DNA from: Agrobacterium tumefaciens
GTDB taxonomy: Bacteria > Pseudomonadota > Alphaproteobacteria > Rhizobiales > Rhizobiaceae
DNA length: 64,000 nucleotides
Reading direction: 5' to 3'
Assembly (NCBI RefSeq): GCF_013337285.1
Contig: NZ_SUPW01000002.1
Span: forward strand, 620,001-684,000
Positions 24,977 through 43,999 of the stretch are shown here, in pieces. Every line of letters starts with the position of its first letter. Position 1 is the first letter of the stretch. The position numbers and the translations under genes are program-made. Below the pieces are notes generated by a model. The model ran no database searches. It saw only the letters and a program-made list of their open reading frames with translations, and was not told where the DNA came from.

Positions 24977-25672
24977 ATGGCCAAGGTAGCAAAGCGCATT
25001 CAGAAGATCCGCGAAGGCGTGGATCCCAACAAGCTTTACGTTCTCACCGACGCCATTTCGATGGTCAAGGAACGTGCGGTTGCCAAGTTCGACGAAACCG
25101 TTGAAGTTTCGATGAACCTCGGCGTTGACCCGCGCCATGCGGACCAGATGGTTCGTGGCGTTGTCAATCTGCCGAACGGCACCGGCCGTGACGTTCGCGT
25201 CGCCGTTTTCGCCCGTGGGGTCAAGGCTGATGAAGCCACGGCTGCCGGTGCTGACATCGTCGGTGCGGAAGATCTGGTTGAAATCGTTCAGAGCGGCAAG
25301 ATCGACTTCGATCGTTGCATCGCGACCCCGGACATGATGCCGCTCGTCGGCCGTCTCGGCAAGGTACTCGGCCCGCGTGGCATGATGCCGAACCCGAAGG
25401 TCGGTACGGTGACCATGGATGTTGCCGGCGCCGTCAAGGCGTCCAAGGGCGGCGCTGTCGAATTCCGCGTCGAAAAGGCCGGTATCGTGCACGCTGGCAT
25501 TGGCAAGGCATCGTTCGACGCCAAGGCTCTTGAAGAGAACATCAAGGCTTTCGCTGACGCAGTTATCAAGGCAAAGCCGACGGGCGCCAAGGGCAACTAC
25601 GTCAAGCGCGTTGCCATCTCCTCGACCATGGGTCCGGGCGTCAAGATCGACCCTTCGTCGGTTTCGGCCTAA
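24977..25672 (+). CDS. rplA: 50S ribosomal protein L1
   Basis: A 231-residue protein of the L1 stalk, which helps release the E-site tRNA. Conserved stretches include [22 protein letters not shown] (about 120-142) and a basic C-terminus. In many bacteria L1 represses its own L11-L1 operon. The gene starts two bases after the rplK stop. The start is ATG 24977; an in-frame TTG two codons earlier is less likely. Confidence 0.97.
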   Translation: MAKVAKRIQKIREGVDPNKLYVLTDAISMVKERAVAKFDETVEVSMNLGVDPRHADQMVRGVVNLPNGTGRDVRVAVFARGVKADEATAAGADIVGAEDLVEIVQSGKIDFDRCIATPDMMPLVGRLGKVLGPRGMMPNPKVGTVTMDVAGAVKASKGGAVEFRVEKAGIVHAGIGKASFDAKALEENIKAFADAVIKAKPTGAKGNYVKRVAISSTMGPGVKIDPSSVSA

Positions 25673-25712
25673 TCAATTCTCGCGCGTCTTTCGGGGCGTG
25701 TGATTAAAAGAA

Positions 25713-25740
25713 TTTCCGGCTCTCAGGGAGCCGGAGATTT
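25713..25740 (+). terminator. Hairpin after rplA, possible terminator or attenuator
   Basis: TCCGGCTC and GGAGCCGGA form a stem with a three- or four-base loop around 25715-25736, without a clear T run. It separates the L11-L1 unit from the L10 leader. Confidence 0.4.
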
Positions 25741-25764
25741 CCGGGGAAACCCGGAACTCCTGTC

Positions 25765-25832
25765 CGAGATTGCAGGTGGCCATGTCTTTCGGGATCTGGC
25801 CTTAATCATTCAACCTGCATGAGACGGGTGAG
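25765..25832 (+). ncRNA. L10 leader: autoregulatory mRNA element for L10(L12)4
   Basis: The segment between rplA and rplJ contains paired TGCAGGT (25771-25777) and ACCTGCA (25813-25819) enclosing a second helix GGCCA (25778-25782) with TGGCC (25797-25801), and an asymmetric single-stranded TTAATCATTCA on one side. This followed by TGAGACGGG resembles the L10-leader kink-turn structure, where the L10-L12 complex binds to repress its own translation. The call rests on shape and position, about 200 bases before rplJ. Confidence 0.65.
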
Positions 25833-26029
25833 GCTGGATTTGAGACATCTTCAGGATGTCTGACTGTCCGGTTCGAACCTGGTGTGCCTGTGCCTGAAGC
25901 CGTTTGCGGCGACAGAGCGGGGGACAGGATCCTCGAGCGTCGCTCGGGATCTTTGTAAAAAGGTCCCCTGGGGCAAAGGCAAACCCGACGGGTTCACAAT
26001 CATGTGGTCCCGTCTACTGGAGACAGACA

Positions 26030-26548
26030 GTGGAAAGAGCGGAAAAACGCGAATTCGTCACGGAGCTGAACGAAGTCTTCAAGGCTTCCGGTTCGGTTGT
26101 CGTGGCCCACTATGCTGGTGTCACCGTTGCGCAGATGAACGACTTCCGTTCAAAGATGCGCGCTGCCGGAGGCACCGTCAAGGTCGCGAAGAACCGCCTG
26201 GCCAAGATCGCTCTTCAGGGCACGGAGTCGGAAGGGATGACAAATCTCTTCAAGGGCCAGACGCTGATTGCATACAGCGTCGACCCGATGATCGCTCCGA
26301 AAGTCGTTATGGATTTCGCAAAGACCAACGATAAAGTCGTTGTTCTCGGCGGTTCCATGGGTGCAACCACGCTCAATGCCGAAGCAGTCAAGTCGCTTGC
26401 GACCCTGCCTTCGCTGGACGAGCTGCGCGCAAAGCTGCTGGGCCTTCTCAATGCCCCGGCAACTCGCGTTGCTACGGTTGTCGCCGCACCTGCAAGCCAG
26501 CTTGCACGCGTGTTTTCGGCTTACGCCAAGAAGGACGAAGCCGCTTAA
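26030..26548 (+). CDS. rplJ: 50S ribosomal protein L10
   Basis: A 172-residue protein that anchors the L7/L12 stalk. The N-terminal domain has [26 protein letters not shown] and [12 protein letters not shown]; the C-terminal helix binds L12 dimers. The start is a GTG (26030) with GGAG eight bases upstream; the frame is open upstream but that part lies in the leader RNA. Regulation by the leader is expected. Confidence 0.95.
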   Translation: MERAEKREFVTELNEVFKASGSVVVAHYAGVTVAQMNDFRSKMRAAGGTVKVAKNRLAKIALQGTESEGMTNLFKGQTLIAYSVDPMIAPKVVMDFAKTNDKVVVLGGSMGATTLNAEAVKSLATLPSLDELRAKLLGLLNAPATRVATVVAAPASQLARVFSAYAKKDEAA

Positions 26549-26606
26549 GGCGGTTTTTCGCTGTAATTATTCAAACCGGTTCGAACCGAATTAAAGGAAC
26601 TGACAA

Positions 26607-26981
26607 ATGACTGATCTCGCAAAGATCGTAGACGACCTCTCCGCATTGACCGTTCTGGAAGCTGCAGAACTGTCCAAGCTTCTTGAAGAAAAGTGGGGCG
26701 TTTCCGCTGCTGCTCCGGTAGCTGTTGCTGCTGCTGGCGGTGGTGCTGCTGCTGTTGTTGAAGAAGAAAAGACCGAGTTCGACGTTGTCCTGGTTGACGC
26801 TGGCGCCAACAAGATCAACGTCATCAAGGAAGTCCGCGCTATCACGGGTCTCGGCCTGAAGGAAGCCAAGGACCTCGTTGAAGGTGCTCCGAAGGCTGTC
26901 AAGGAAGCTGTTTCCAAGGCTGAAGCTGCTGACCTCAAGAAGAAGCTTGAAGACGCAGGCGCCAAGGTCGACGTTAAGTAA
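26607..26981 (+). CDS. rplL: 50S ribosomal protein L7/L12
   Basis: A 124-residue stalk protein. An N-terminal dimerisation helix, an Ala/Gly/Val-rich hinge (about residues 36-55) and a C-terminal factor-binding domain with [27 protein letters not shown] are visible. It recruits translational GTPases. Start codon is preceded by AAAGGAAC. Confidence 0.97.
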   Translation: MTDLAKIVDDLSALTVLEAAELSKLLEEKWGVSAAAPVAVAAAGGGAAAVVEEEKTEFDVVLVDAGANKINVIKEVRAITGLGLKEAKDLVEGAPKAVKEAVSKAEAADLKKKLEDAGAKVDVK

Positions 26982-27044
26982 TCTTGCGATTGCTTGCGGG
27001 GGAGGCTGTCTCAGCCTTCCCCGTCTGTCATCGTTTTAAACCTT

Positions 27045-27082
27045 ATTACCCAAAAGCCGCGTGAAAATGGCTTTTGGGTAAT
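27045..27082 (+). other. Long perfect hairpin between rplL and rpoB
   Basis: ATTACCCAAAAGCC (27045-27058) and its exact complement GGCTTTTGGGTAAT (27069-27082), ten-base loop, no T run. In enterobacteria the same interval holds an attenuator and an RNase III site; a similar role is inferred here. Confidence 0.6.
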
Positions 27083-27243
27083 GGGTTCTTCAAGAGAATG
27101 GTTCCGAACCGGCTCATCTAGGCAATCCGGCCTGATCGATCCGGGATGTGGAACGAGATTGATGACACCCATTGCTTGACGGGATCGACTGGCCATCGGT
27201 TCCCGTCCGTTGCAGGCCCGGATGCAATTTTAAAGGAGCGACG

Positions 27244-31380
<4,137 letters not shown>

Positions 31381-31558
31381 AAATGAGAGTGGCGGGCGCC
31401 TTCCGGGCGCCTGCCGGTTTCCCGTCAGCCCGGCTGGCGTGGGACACTTTCGCCGCATTGTGCGGTTAATCCGTATTTAAAGCTTTGGACGGCGACCCGG
31501 GAAGAAGCCGGTCCAGATGCAAACAGGGGCAGCAGCTAGCCTCTCAAGGAGACAAGGC

Positions 31559-35767
<4,209 letters not shown>

Positions 35768-35778
35768 GCTTAAGGGCA

Positions 35779-35842
35779 GGGGCTTTACGAAGCCCCGCCA
35801 AAATTTAGTGAAGACGCCCGGAGCAATCCGGGCGTTTTTTGT
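35779..35842 (+). terminator. Tandem hairpins ending the rpoBC unit
   Basis: First stem GGGGCTT/AAGCCCC (35779-35796), then ACGCCCGGA (35814-35822)/TCCGGGCGT (35827-35835) followed by TTTTTG. The second is a standard intrinsic terminator. Confidence 0.85.
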
Positions 35843-35900
35843 TTTGGGGCCGGGTTATTGGTTCGATCCGACCTTGCAGATCGTCAGCGCTGGCGTGTTT

Positions 35901-36983
35901 TCAGCCCTGTTCGCCGATGGTGTAGCGGGTCAGAACGGAAAGGCGGCGGACGAGATCTGTCTGGCCGGTACTGCCGGTCTTGGCGTAGATCGACTTGGCG
36001 TTGCTGCGTACCGTTTCGTGGGAGATCTGCAATTGCTTCGCCACGGAGGGAAGCGAAAGCCCCTTCATGATTTCCAGCGCGACGCGGGCCTCGCCCCTGG
36101 TGAGGTCATAAAGCCCCTTCAGCAGCGGCGTGACGTCGAAGACCGTGTCTGATGGTTGCGAGATCAGCACGATGGCCGAGCCGTTCGGGGACAGGTCCAG
36201 TGCATCCTTGCGCAACGGTATGACGTGCAGGATACAGGCCCTGTCTTCGGTTGGCAGGGGGAAGGAACTGACGCTATGTCCGGCAAGAGCCTTGTAGAGC
36301 AGCCGGTTTACTCTCTCGTCGGAGATGAGGATCCTGTCGCGGGCACGGGTGGAGATACATTTCTGGATTGACTGAAACAGCGTGTTGGCGGAAAGAACGC
36401 GTCCGCTTGCCTGAAGCACTGCCGCTGGCGCGCCGATGGCGTTGAGCCCGAGTGTCATCGCATTGGCCTTCTGGCGCTGTAACCCTGTTGCGAGGGTGAG
36501 GCTGCGGGCGATATGCGGCCTCAGCCCGCCAAGTGCCGCCATGGTCTCCGGACCGATGACGCCGCTGTCGAGCTTGCGTTCGAAAATTACCGTCATCTCC
36601 GGATGGTCAGGTGGAGCAATCTGGGTGGCCGCGCCATAGCCAAGCCCGCGGGGCATCAGAAAGTCACGCACGATCGGCAGTCCGGCCCATTCATCATGGG
36701 TGAACACATCGAAATCATGCACGAAGGAAAATTGTCCTTCGCGGACCGCGCGGGTGAGGCGATCATTACGGTGGTTCCAGCCGCCCTCCATGAAGGCTTG
36801 CATCAATTCCTGGAAATTGGGCGTGAAAAGCCAGGCTTCTTCCTCGCCCTTGCCCCAGGTGAGGGCGCCGCCCCAGAAATCCAGCCGTTTACCGATTGTG
36901 GCGATGACCTTCGCCCATCGGTCGGGAAAAAGCGCCGCCTCGTAAATGTCATCAATAATGTCTGCTGAAGATATATTATTCAA
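35901..36983 (-). CDS. LuxR-family transcriptional regulator
   Basis: A 360-residue regulator. The C-terminal LuxR helix-turn-helix is LTRGEARVALEIMKGLSLPSVAKQLQISHETVRSNAKSIYAKTG-like (about 290-335). The N-terminal region lacks a recognisable autoinducer-binding domain; it begins IDDIYEAALFPDRW, an opening shared by a group of orphan rhizobial LuxR proteins, and probably senses a ligand through a PAS/GAF-like fold. A TTG start (36983) is the only upstream option before an in-frame stop. It lies on the minus strand between rpoC and rpsL, and no obvious target adjoins. Confidence 0.8.
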   Translation of the reverse strand: MNNISSADIIDDIYEAALFPDRWAKVIATIGKRLDFWGGALTWGKGEEEAWLFTPNFQELMQAFMEGGWNHRNDRLTRAVREGQFSFVHDFDVFTHDEWAGLPIVRDFLMPRGLGYGAATQIAPPDHPEMTVIFERKLDSGVIGPETMAALGGLRPHIARSLTLATGLQRQKANAMTLGLNAIGAPAAVLQASGRVLSANTLFQSIQKCISTRARDRILISDERVNRLLYKALAGHSVSSFPLPTEDRACILHVIPLRKDALDLSPNGSAIVLISQPSDTVFDVTPLLKGLYDLTRGEARVALEIMKGLSLPSVAKQLQISHETVRSNAKSIYAKTGSTGQTDLVRRLSVLTRYTIGEQG

Positions 36984-37081
36984 CCCGCCACCGGAATTTC
37001 ATGTCGGGACTATTCTAAGCTAACATTTTCATGTTATTCAACAAGAAATGGAATAATACTACTATAATTAAAGTATATATT

Positions 37082-37432
37082 CTATAAGTGACTTAATATA
37101 TTGACCAGTCTGCCGAAGGGATCGCGCAGGAACAGGCGGCGCACGCCCCATGTTTCTATAGCTGGACCGTATTCGACCGGTAGTCCCGCCTTCAGGATCC
37201 TGGCATGGACCTCGTCGAAATTGTCGACTTCGATGGAGATGTCGGGAACAGGCGTGCCGGAGCCGCCTTCACGGGCAAAGCTGATATGGGCAGGTGTTTT
37301 AACCGGGCTCGCATAGGTTACGATCCAGCCGTGATCCATGGCGATGGTCATGCCGAGAATATCGCCATAAAAGACACCCGCCCGTTCAAGGTCGGGTGTC
37401 GCGATGTTGGTGACGATGCGTCTCACCGTCAT
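37082..37432 (-). CDS. VOC (glyoxalase/bleomycin resistance) superfamily protein
   Basis: A 116-residue protein with one vicinal-oxygen-chelate domain in two beta-alpha-beta-beta-beta halves. The first half begins RRIVTNIATPDLERAGVFYGDILG; the second has VDNFDEVHARILKAGLPVEYGP and ends LFLRDPFGRLVNIL with the usual DP-x-G motif. The usual metal ligands are not all evident, so it may bind rather than convert a small molecule. It starts nine bases after the stop of the upstream hypothetical gene, forming an operon. Confidence 0.85.
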   Translation of the reverse strand: MTVRRIVTNIATPDLERAGVFYGDILGMTIAMDHGWIVTYASPVKTPAHISFAREGGSGTPVPDISIEVDNFDEVHARILKAGLPVEYGPAIETWGVRRLFLRDPFGRLVNILSHL

Positions 37433-37441
37433 GGCCGCGCC

Positions 37442-37735
37442 TCAGGCGAAACGGATGATGGCCACTTCGCCTTCCACCGCGCCCTGATAGGCGGAAGCGT
37501 GCGGCTCTTCATCCGGGATTTCGGTCAGCATGCCGATCTGGTCTAGGTCGGCTTCGATAAAGCCTTCCTCGGAAAGCGCATTCAGCGTTTCGCGCACGGC
37601 GGTATCTTCATCCGGCGCCCGCAAGATGACGTGGATATCTATGCCGTCTGAATTATCGGTCTCGTAAGCCTTGCCGATGACGATGAAGACCATCGGCTCG
37701 TCGCGTCCATTGTCGTTGTCGGGGAGGGTGGTCAT
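37442..37735 (-). CDS. Conserved hypothetical protein (97 aa)
   Basis: A small acidic cytoplasmic protein starting MTTLPDNDNGRDEPMVFIVIGKAYETDNSDG. It is rich in Asp and Glu with a beta-alpha-beta-like order (VFIVIGKAYE, EDTAVRETLNALSEEGF, EVAIIRFA). I do not recognise a family of known function. ATG 37735 has AAGGA eight bases upstream. It is first in a two-gene operon with the VOC gene, opposite in direction to the ribosomal operons. Confidence 0.65.
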   Translation of the reverse strand: MTTLPDNDNGRDEPMVFIVIGKAYETDNSDGIDIHVILRAPDEDTAVRETLNALSEEGFIEADLDQIGMLTEIPDEEPHASAYQGAVEGEVAIIRFA

Positions 37736-37968
37736 GACGCGATTCCTTGATCTGTCGTTGCTGTGTATACGGGCCGACCGGAGCCGGTCTTGCGCGTGGC
37801 GGGCCAAGTCTGGCCGCTTGAGGGAATCAATAGACGGATTTTATGAAAAGCCAAAGGCCGGAGCGCAAAATCGCTGTTGTCGGCGGTGACTTCTGCTAAA
37901 TGGAAGGGGAAATGGCCTGTCTGCGGGCTCTGCGGCCGCGGGCGCGGGTGCTAAATGCGGATTCGGCC
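37736..37968. other. Intergenic region upstream of the str promoter
   Basis: Between the divergent hypothetical gene and the rpsL promoter. No coding region is supported. It must hold the promoter of the minus-strand pair. Confidence 0.4.
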
Positions 37969-37997
37969 TTGACGAAAGCTGGCTAAAACAGTAGTAC
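37969..37997 (+). promoter_or_regulatory. Promoter of the str operon
   Basis: TTGACG at 37969-37974, 17-base spacer, TAGTAC at 37992-37997. It gives a leader of about 260 bases to rpsL. Confidence 0.55.
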
Positions 37998-38004
37998 GCC
38001 CGCC

Positions 38005-38263
38005 ATCGGAGCCTCTATGCGTGCTGGCCGTTCGGGAATGTTTTTCCTGAACATCATCTCAAACGAGACTCCATTGCACGTAGAAGACACGAATGTTGCA
38101 TGCAAGACGCCTCGTCGAGGTGTCCTCTGCTCTTGGTGGTCCATCCGTGAGAACGGATCGGGCCACGTTTTGCGCATGAGGATATATGCGTGCGTCGTCG
38201 CCGGCAACGGCATAGCCGCCACCCGTTCGGGTGGCTAAAGTAGTTTTTGCAAGGGATGGTTAT
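38005..38263 (+). other. Long 5' leader of the str operon
   Basis: About 260 bases between the proposed promoter and the rpsL start. It contains GCCACCC (38218-38224)/GGGTGGC (38229-38235), a tight four-base-loop hairpin about 30 bases before the start codon, and other short dyads such as CGCCTCGTCGAGGTG near 38110. It may carry translational control for S12 or S7; no known motif is recognised. Confidence 0.35.
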
Positions 38264-38635
38264 ATGCCTACCGTAAACCAGCTGATCCGTAAGCCCCGCC
38301 AGGCACAGGTAAAGCGCAACAAGGTTCCTGCTCTTCAGGAAAACCCGCAGAAGCGTGGTGTTTGCACCCGCGTTTACACGACGACCCCGAAGAAGCCGAA
38401 CTCGGCTCTGCGTAAGGTTGCCAAGATCCGCCTCACCAACGGCTTCGAAGTCATCGGCTACATTCCCGGCGAAGGTCACAACCTTCAGGAACACTCCGTT
38501 GTCATGATCCGCGGCGGCCGCGTAAAGGACTTGCCAGGCGTTCGTTACCACATCATCCGCGGTGTTCTCGATACTCAGGGCGTCAAGAACCGCAAGCAGC
38601 GCCGCTCCAAGTACGGTGCGAAGCGTCCGAAGTAA
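38264..38635 (+). CDS. rpsL: 30S ribosomal protein S12
   Basis: A 123-residue decoding-centre protein. [16 protein letters not shown] includes the Lys that is mutated in streptomycin resistance (wild type here), and [13 protein letters not shown] carries the second wild-type Lys. So a sensitive form is expected. First gene of the str operon. Confidence 0.97.
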
Positions 38636-38713
38636 TTCGGGTTTAAACAAATTCCGGCGCTGCGCGAGGTTCTCCGCGTGGTAAAGCGTCAATAACATTG
38701 AGAGACAAAGAAT

Positions 38714-39184
38714 ATGTCCCGTCGCCATAGTGCAGAAAAGCGTGAGATCAACCCGGACCCGAAGTTCGGCGATCTGATCGTCACCAAGTTCATGAACGCC
38801 ATCATGCTTCACGGCAAGAAGTCGGTCGCAGAAAGCATCGTTTACGGCGCGTTTGACGTCGTTCAGGGCAAGACGAAGCAGGAGCCGCTCGGCATCTTCC
38901 ATTCCGCCCTCGACAACGTTGCTCCGCACGTTGAAGTGCGTTCGCGCCGCGTTGGTGGTGCTACCTATCAGGTTCCGGTCGACGTTCGTCCCGAGCGCCG
39001 TCAGGCTCTGGCCATCCGCTGGCTGATCATTGCTGCGCGCAAGCGCAACGAAACGACCATGGTCGATCGCCTTTCCGGCGAACTCATGGACGCTGCGAAC
39101 AACCGCGGTTCTGCTGTCAAGAAGCGCGAAGACACGCACAAGATGGCCGACGCCAACCGCGCATTCTCGCATTACCGCTGGTAA
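38714..39184 (+). CDS. rpsG: 30S ribosomal protein S7
   Basis: A 156-residue protein that nucleates assembly of the 30S head and contacts the E-site tRNA. The N-terminus [18 protein letters not shown] and the beta-hairpin [14 protein letters not shown] are diagnostic. In enterobacteria it is the regulator of its operon; the 78-base gap after rpsL may hold the target. Confidence 0.97.
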   Translation: MSRRHSAEKREINPDPKFGDLIVTKFMNAIMLHGKKSVAESIVYGAFDVVQGKTKQEPLGIFHSALDNVAPHVEVRSRRVGGATYQVPVDVRPERRQALAIRWLIIAARKRNETTMVDRLSGELMDAANNRGSAVKKREDTHKMADANRAFSHYRW

Positions 39185-39218
39185 TCTTAAACGGTCGCAT
39201 ATCGAAAGGCAGTCCATT

Positions 39219-41318
39219 ATGGCTCGCGAATATAAAATCGAAGACTACCGCAATTTCGGTATCATGGCGCATATCGACGCCGGCAAGACGACGACCACCG
39301 AGCGTATCCTCTATTACACCGGTAAGTCGCACAAGATCGGCGAAGTTCATGATGGCGCAGCCACGATGGACTGGATGGAGCAGGAGCAGGAACGTGGTAT
39401 CACCATCACGTCCGCTGCGACCACGACCTTCTGGAAGGGTCGCGACGGCAAGATGCGCCGTTTCAACATCATCGACACCCCCGGCCACGTTGACTTCACC
39501 ATTGAAGTTGAGCGTTCGCTGCGCGTTCTCGACGGTGCGATTGCCCTTCTCGACGCCAACGCCGGTGTTGAGCCGCAGACGGAAACCGTCTGGCGTCAGG
39601 CTGAGAAGTACAACGTTCCGCGTATGATCTTCTGCAACAAGATGGACAAGACCGGTGCTGACTTCTACCGCTCGGTAGAGATGATCAAGACCCGTCTCGG
39701 CGCCATCGCTGTCGTTATGCAGCTGCCGATCGGTGCGGAAACCGAGTTCAAGGGCGTTGTCGATCTGATCGAGATGAACGCACTCATCTGGCGCGACGAG
39801 TCGCTCGGCGCCCAGTGGGACGTCGTCGAGATTCCGGACGACATGAAGGCCAAGGCTGACGAATATCGCGAAAAGTTGATCGAGACCGTTGTCGAAGTCG
39901 ACGAACAGGCGATGGAAGACTACCTGAACGGCATCATGCCCGACAACGACAAGATCCGTGCGCTCGTTCGTCGCGGCACCATCGATGTGAAGTTCCACCC
40001 GATGTTCTGCGGCACCGCGTTCAAGAACAAGGGCGTTCAGCCGCTTCTCGACGCCGTTTGCGATTACCTGCCTTCGCCGATGGACATTCCTGCGATCAAG
40101 GGCATCGACTTCAAGACCGAAGCCGAGATTGAGCGTCACGCTGACGACAGCGAGCCGCTTTCCATGCTCGCGTTCAAGATCATGAACGACCCCTTCGTCG
40201 GTTCGCTGACCTTTGCCCGCATCTACTCGGGCAAGCTCGAAAAGGGTACATCCGTCATCAACACGGTCAAGGACAAGCGTGAGCGCGTCGGCCGTATGCT
40301 GCAGATGCACTCCAACTCGCGCGAAGACATCGAAGAAGCCTTTGCCGGCGACATCGTTGCTCTGGCCGGCCTCAAGGAAACCACCACTGGCGATACGCTC
40401 TGCGATCCGCTGAAGCCGGTTATCCTCGAGCGCATGGAATTCCCCGAGCCGGTCATCCAGATCGCGATCGAGCCGAAGACCAAGGGCGACCAGGAAAAGA
40501 TGGGCCTCGCGCTCAATCGTCTGGCTGCTGAAGATCCTTCGTTCCGCGTCAAGACGGATGAAGAATCCGGTCAGACGATCATCGCAGGCATGGGCGAACT
40601 TCACCTCGACATCCTGGTTGACCGTATGCGTCGTGAGTTCAAGGTCGAAGCAACCGTCGGCGCGCCGCAGGTTGCCTACCGCGAAACGATCACCCGTCAG
40701 CACGAAGAAGACTACACGCACAAGAAGCAGTCCGGTGGTACCGGTCAGTTCGCGCGCGTCAAGATCATCTTCGAACCGAACCCTGATGGCGAAGACTTCA
40801 AGTTCGAATCCAAGATCGTCGGTGGTGCTGTTCCGAAGGAATACATTCCGGGCGTTCAGAAGGGTATCGAAAGCGTTCTGTCTTCCGGTCCGCTCGCTGG
40901 CTTCCCGATGCTCGGCGTCAAGGCGACGCTGATCGACGGCGCATACCACGACGTTGACTCCTCGGTTCTCGCCTTCGAAATCGCATCGCGTGCCTGCTTC
41001 CGTGAAGCAGCAAAGAAGGCTGGCGCACAGCTTCTCGAGCCGATGATGAAGGTCGAAGTCGTCACCCCTGAAGATTACGTCGGTGACGTGATCGGCGATC
41101 TGAACTCGCGTCGCGGTCAGATCCAGGGCCAGGAATCGCGTGGCATCACGATCGTCATCAATGCGCATGTTCCGCTCGCGAACATGTTCAAGTACGTCGA
41201 TAACCTGCGCTCCATGTCGCAGGGTCGCGCTCAGTACTCGATGACGTTCGATCACTATTCGCCGGTTCCGTCGAACGTGGCGCAGGAAATCCAGGCAAAG
41301 TACTCCGGTCAGAAGTGA
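39219..41318 (+). CDS. fusA: Elongation factor G
   Basis: A 699-residue translocase GTPase. G1 is AHIDAGKT (17-24), G2 contains [12 protein letters not shown]3 is DTPGHVDF, G4 NKMD; domains II to V follow, including the conserved C-terminal domain ending [15 protein letters not shown]. It drives tRNA-mRNA movement and, with RRF, ribosome recycling. The ATG at 39219 follows AAAGGCAG; a longer frame begins inside rpsG and is not used. Confidence 0.98.
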   Translation: MAREYKIEDYRNFGIMAHIDAGKTTTTERILYYTGKSHKIGEVHDGAATMDWMEQEQERGITITSAATTTFWKGRDGKMRRFNIIDTPGHVDFTIEVERSLRVLDGAIALLDANAGVEPQTETVWRQAEKYNVPRMIFCNKMDKTGADFYRSVEMIKTRLGAIAVVMQLPIGAETEFKGVVDLIEMNALIWRDESLGAQWDVVEIPDDMKAKADEYREKLIETVVEVDEQAMEDYLNGIMPDNDKIRALVRRGTIDVKFHPMFCGTAFKNKGVQPLLDAVCDYLPSPMDIPAIKGIDFKTEAEIERHADDSEPLSMLAFKIMNDPFVGSLTFARIYSGKLEKGTSVINTVKDKRERVGRMLQMHSNSREDIEEAFAGDIVALAGLKETTTGDTLCDPLKPVILERMEFPEPVIQIAIEPKTKGDQEKMGLALNRLAAEDPSFRVKTDEESGQTIIAGMGELHLDILVDRMRREFKVEATVGAPQVAYRETITRQHEEDYTHKKQSGGTGQFARVKIIFEPNPDGEDFKFESKIVGGAVPKEYIPGVQKGIESVLSSGPLAGFPMLGVKATLIDGAYHDVDSSVLAFEIASRACFREAAKKAGAQLLEPMMKVEVVTPEDYVGDVIGDLNSRRGQIQGQESRGITIVINAHVPLANMFKYVDNLRSMSQGRAQYSMTFDHYSPVPSNVAQEIQAKYSGQK

Positions 41319-41382
41319 TCGGGGTACGCCCCAAACGATTTGAAGATTATTCCCGTCAAGGGACAAGAATGGAGAGCCACTA

Positions 41383-42558
<1,176 letters not shown>

Positions 42559-42580
42559 TTTCGACTTTTAAAATTCGCTC

Positions 42581-42616
42581 CGACGGCGGTGTCACAAACA
42601 CCGCCGTCGGGCTTTT
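42581..42616 (+). terminator. Terminator of the str operon
   Basis: CGACGGCGGTG (42581-42591) and CACCGCCGTCG (42599-42609), perfect 11-base arms with a seven-base loop, then GGCTTTTG. Confidence 0.82.
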
Positions 42617-42679
42617 GACAAAAAGCCTGGCGGCGTTGCATTTTTAGTGCTTGAAAAATTCGGTGAAAGCGCGTAAACG
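42615..42679 (+). promoter_or_regulatory. Candidate promoters of the S10 operon
   Basis: Two possibilities overlap: TTGACA at 42615-42620 with GCATTT after 17 bases, and TTGAAA at 42651-42656 with TAAACG (42674-42679) after 17 bases. The second matches other candidate promoters in this cluster. A leader of about 190 bases to rpsJ would follow. Confidence 0.5.
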
Positions 42680-42868
42680 CGCACTCACACTCCCCGCTGG
42701 ATTCGCAAGCAACTGCGAAACGCGGTGTTTTAGCAATACAGACTACTGAAATGATTGGGGTGCGAGGCGCATCTCTCTCGATTTTTGAAAATCTGCGGCG
42801 CCACGATCAATAGAAGTTCATGTGTTTCCGCGTGCGGAAACGAATAACAAAGAACAAGGACAAGACGA

Positions 42869-43177
42869 ATGACCGGCCAGAATATCCGTATCCGCCTCAA
42901 GGCGTTCGATCACCGGATCCTCGATGCCTCTACCCGTGAAATCGTGTCGACCGCAAAGCGCACCGGCGCCAGCGTTCGCGGCCCGGTTCCACTCCCCACA
43001 CGCATCGAAAAGTTTACCGTCAACCGCTCTCCTCACGTTGACAAGAAAAGCCGTGAACAGTTCGAAATGCGGACGCACAAGCGTCTTCTCGATATCGTTG
43101 ACCCCACCCCGCAGACTGTCGATGCTCTTATGAAGCTCGACCTCGCTGCTGGCGTTGACGTGGAAATCAAGCTCTAA
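42869..43177 (+). CDS. rpsJ: 30S ribosomal protein S10
   Basis: A 102-residue protein, also the NusE partner of NusG and NusB in antitermination. [19 protein letters not shown] and [30 protein letters not shown] are diagnostic. First gene of the S10 block. GGACAAGACG precedes the ATG. Confidence 0.97.
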   Translation: MTGQNIRIRLKAFDHRILDASTREIVSTAKRTGASVRGPVPLPTRIEKFTVNRSPHVDKKSREQFEMRTHKRLLDIVDPTPQTVDALMKLDLAAGVDVEIKL

Positions 43178-43345
43178 GACCCGGCCCGACCCATCCTTGG
43201 TGAGGGCTGAAATAACAAGGAAGGTACGTGGAGAAATCCAACGACTTCCAAACCGGAGACCGGAAACATCGTGAGATGTCGAAGGGCACTCCTTAACAAA
43301 GGCCAGAGAGGGTTTTCCCTTCAAGGCTCGCAAGAGGATGAACCA

Positions 43346-43987
43346 ATGCGTTCAGGTGTGATTGCACAGAAAGTGGGTATGACACGCGTCTATAACGACG
43401 CAGGTGAACATATCCCCGTAACAGTATTGCGACTGGATAACGTACAAGTCGTTGCCCAGCGCACGGAAGACAAGAATGGCTACACCGCAGTTCAGCTCGG
43501 TGCCGGCCAGTCCAAGGTCAAAAACACGACAAAGGCGCTTCGCGGTCATTTTGCCGCTGCCAATGTCGAACCGAAAGCTAAGCTCGTCGAGTTCCGGGTT
43601 TCCCCCGAGAACCTGATCGACATCGGTGCAACACTGACCGCAAATCATTTTCAGAACGGCCAGCTGGTCGACGTTACTGGAACCACAATCGGTAAAGGTT
43701 TTGCCGGTGCTATGAAGCGTCACAACTTCGGTGGTGGCCGCGCTTCGCACGGTAACTCCGTATCGCACCGCGCACACGGTTCGACCGGTAACAACCAGGA
43801 TCCGGGCCGCGTCTGGAAGGGCAAGCGCATGGCTGGTCATATGGGCCAGACGCGCGTTACGACCCAGAACCTCGAAGTCGTTTCGACTGATGAAGACCGT
43901 GGCCTCATCCTTGTTAAGGGTGCAGTTCCCGGTTCGAAGGGTTCCTGGATCATCGTCCGCGACGCCGTCAAGTCGGCTGCGAAGTAA
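43346..43987 (+). CDS. rplC: 50S ribosomal protein L3
   Basis: A 213-residue early assembly protein whose extended loop reaches the peptidyl transferase centre. Conserved elements: [15 protein letters not shown] at the start and the loop [28 protein letters not shown] 43346 is chosen on homology; the upstream open frame is leader. Confidence 0.97.
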   Translation: MRSGVIAQKVGMTRVYNDAGEHIPVTVLRLDNVQVVAQRTEDKNGYTAVQLGAGQSKVKNTTKALRGHFAAANVEPKAKLVEFRVSPENLIDIGATLTANHFQNGQLVDVTGTTIGKGFAGAMKRHNFGGGRASHGNSVSHRAHGSTGNNQDPGRVWKGKRMAGHMGQTRVTTQNLEVVSTDEDRGLILVKGAVPGSKGSWIIVRDAVKSAAK

Positions 43988-43999
43988 GGGAGCCTTATC

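Noticed and set aside
25904-26029. Upstream extension of rplJ
   Set aside because: It lies in the leader RNA; L10 homology begins exactly at the GTG with its own GGAG site.
38017-38238. 73-codon frame in the rpsL leader
   Set aside because: No ribosome binding site; it ends inside the hairpin before rpsL and looks like leader RNA, not protein.
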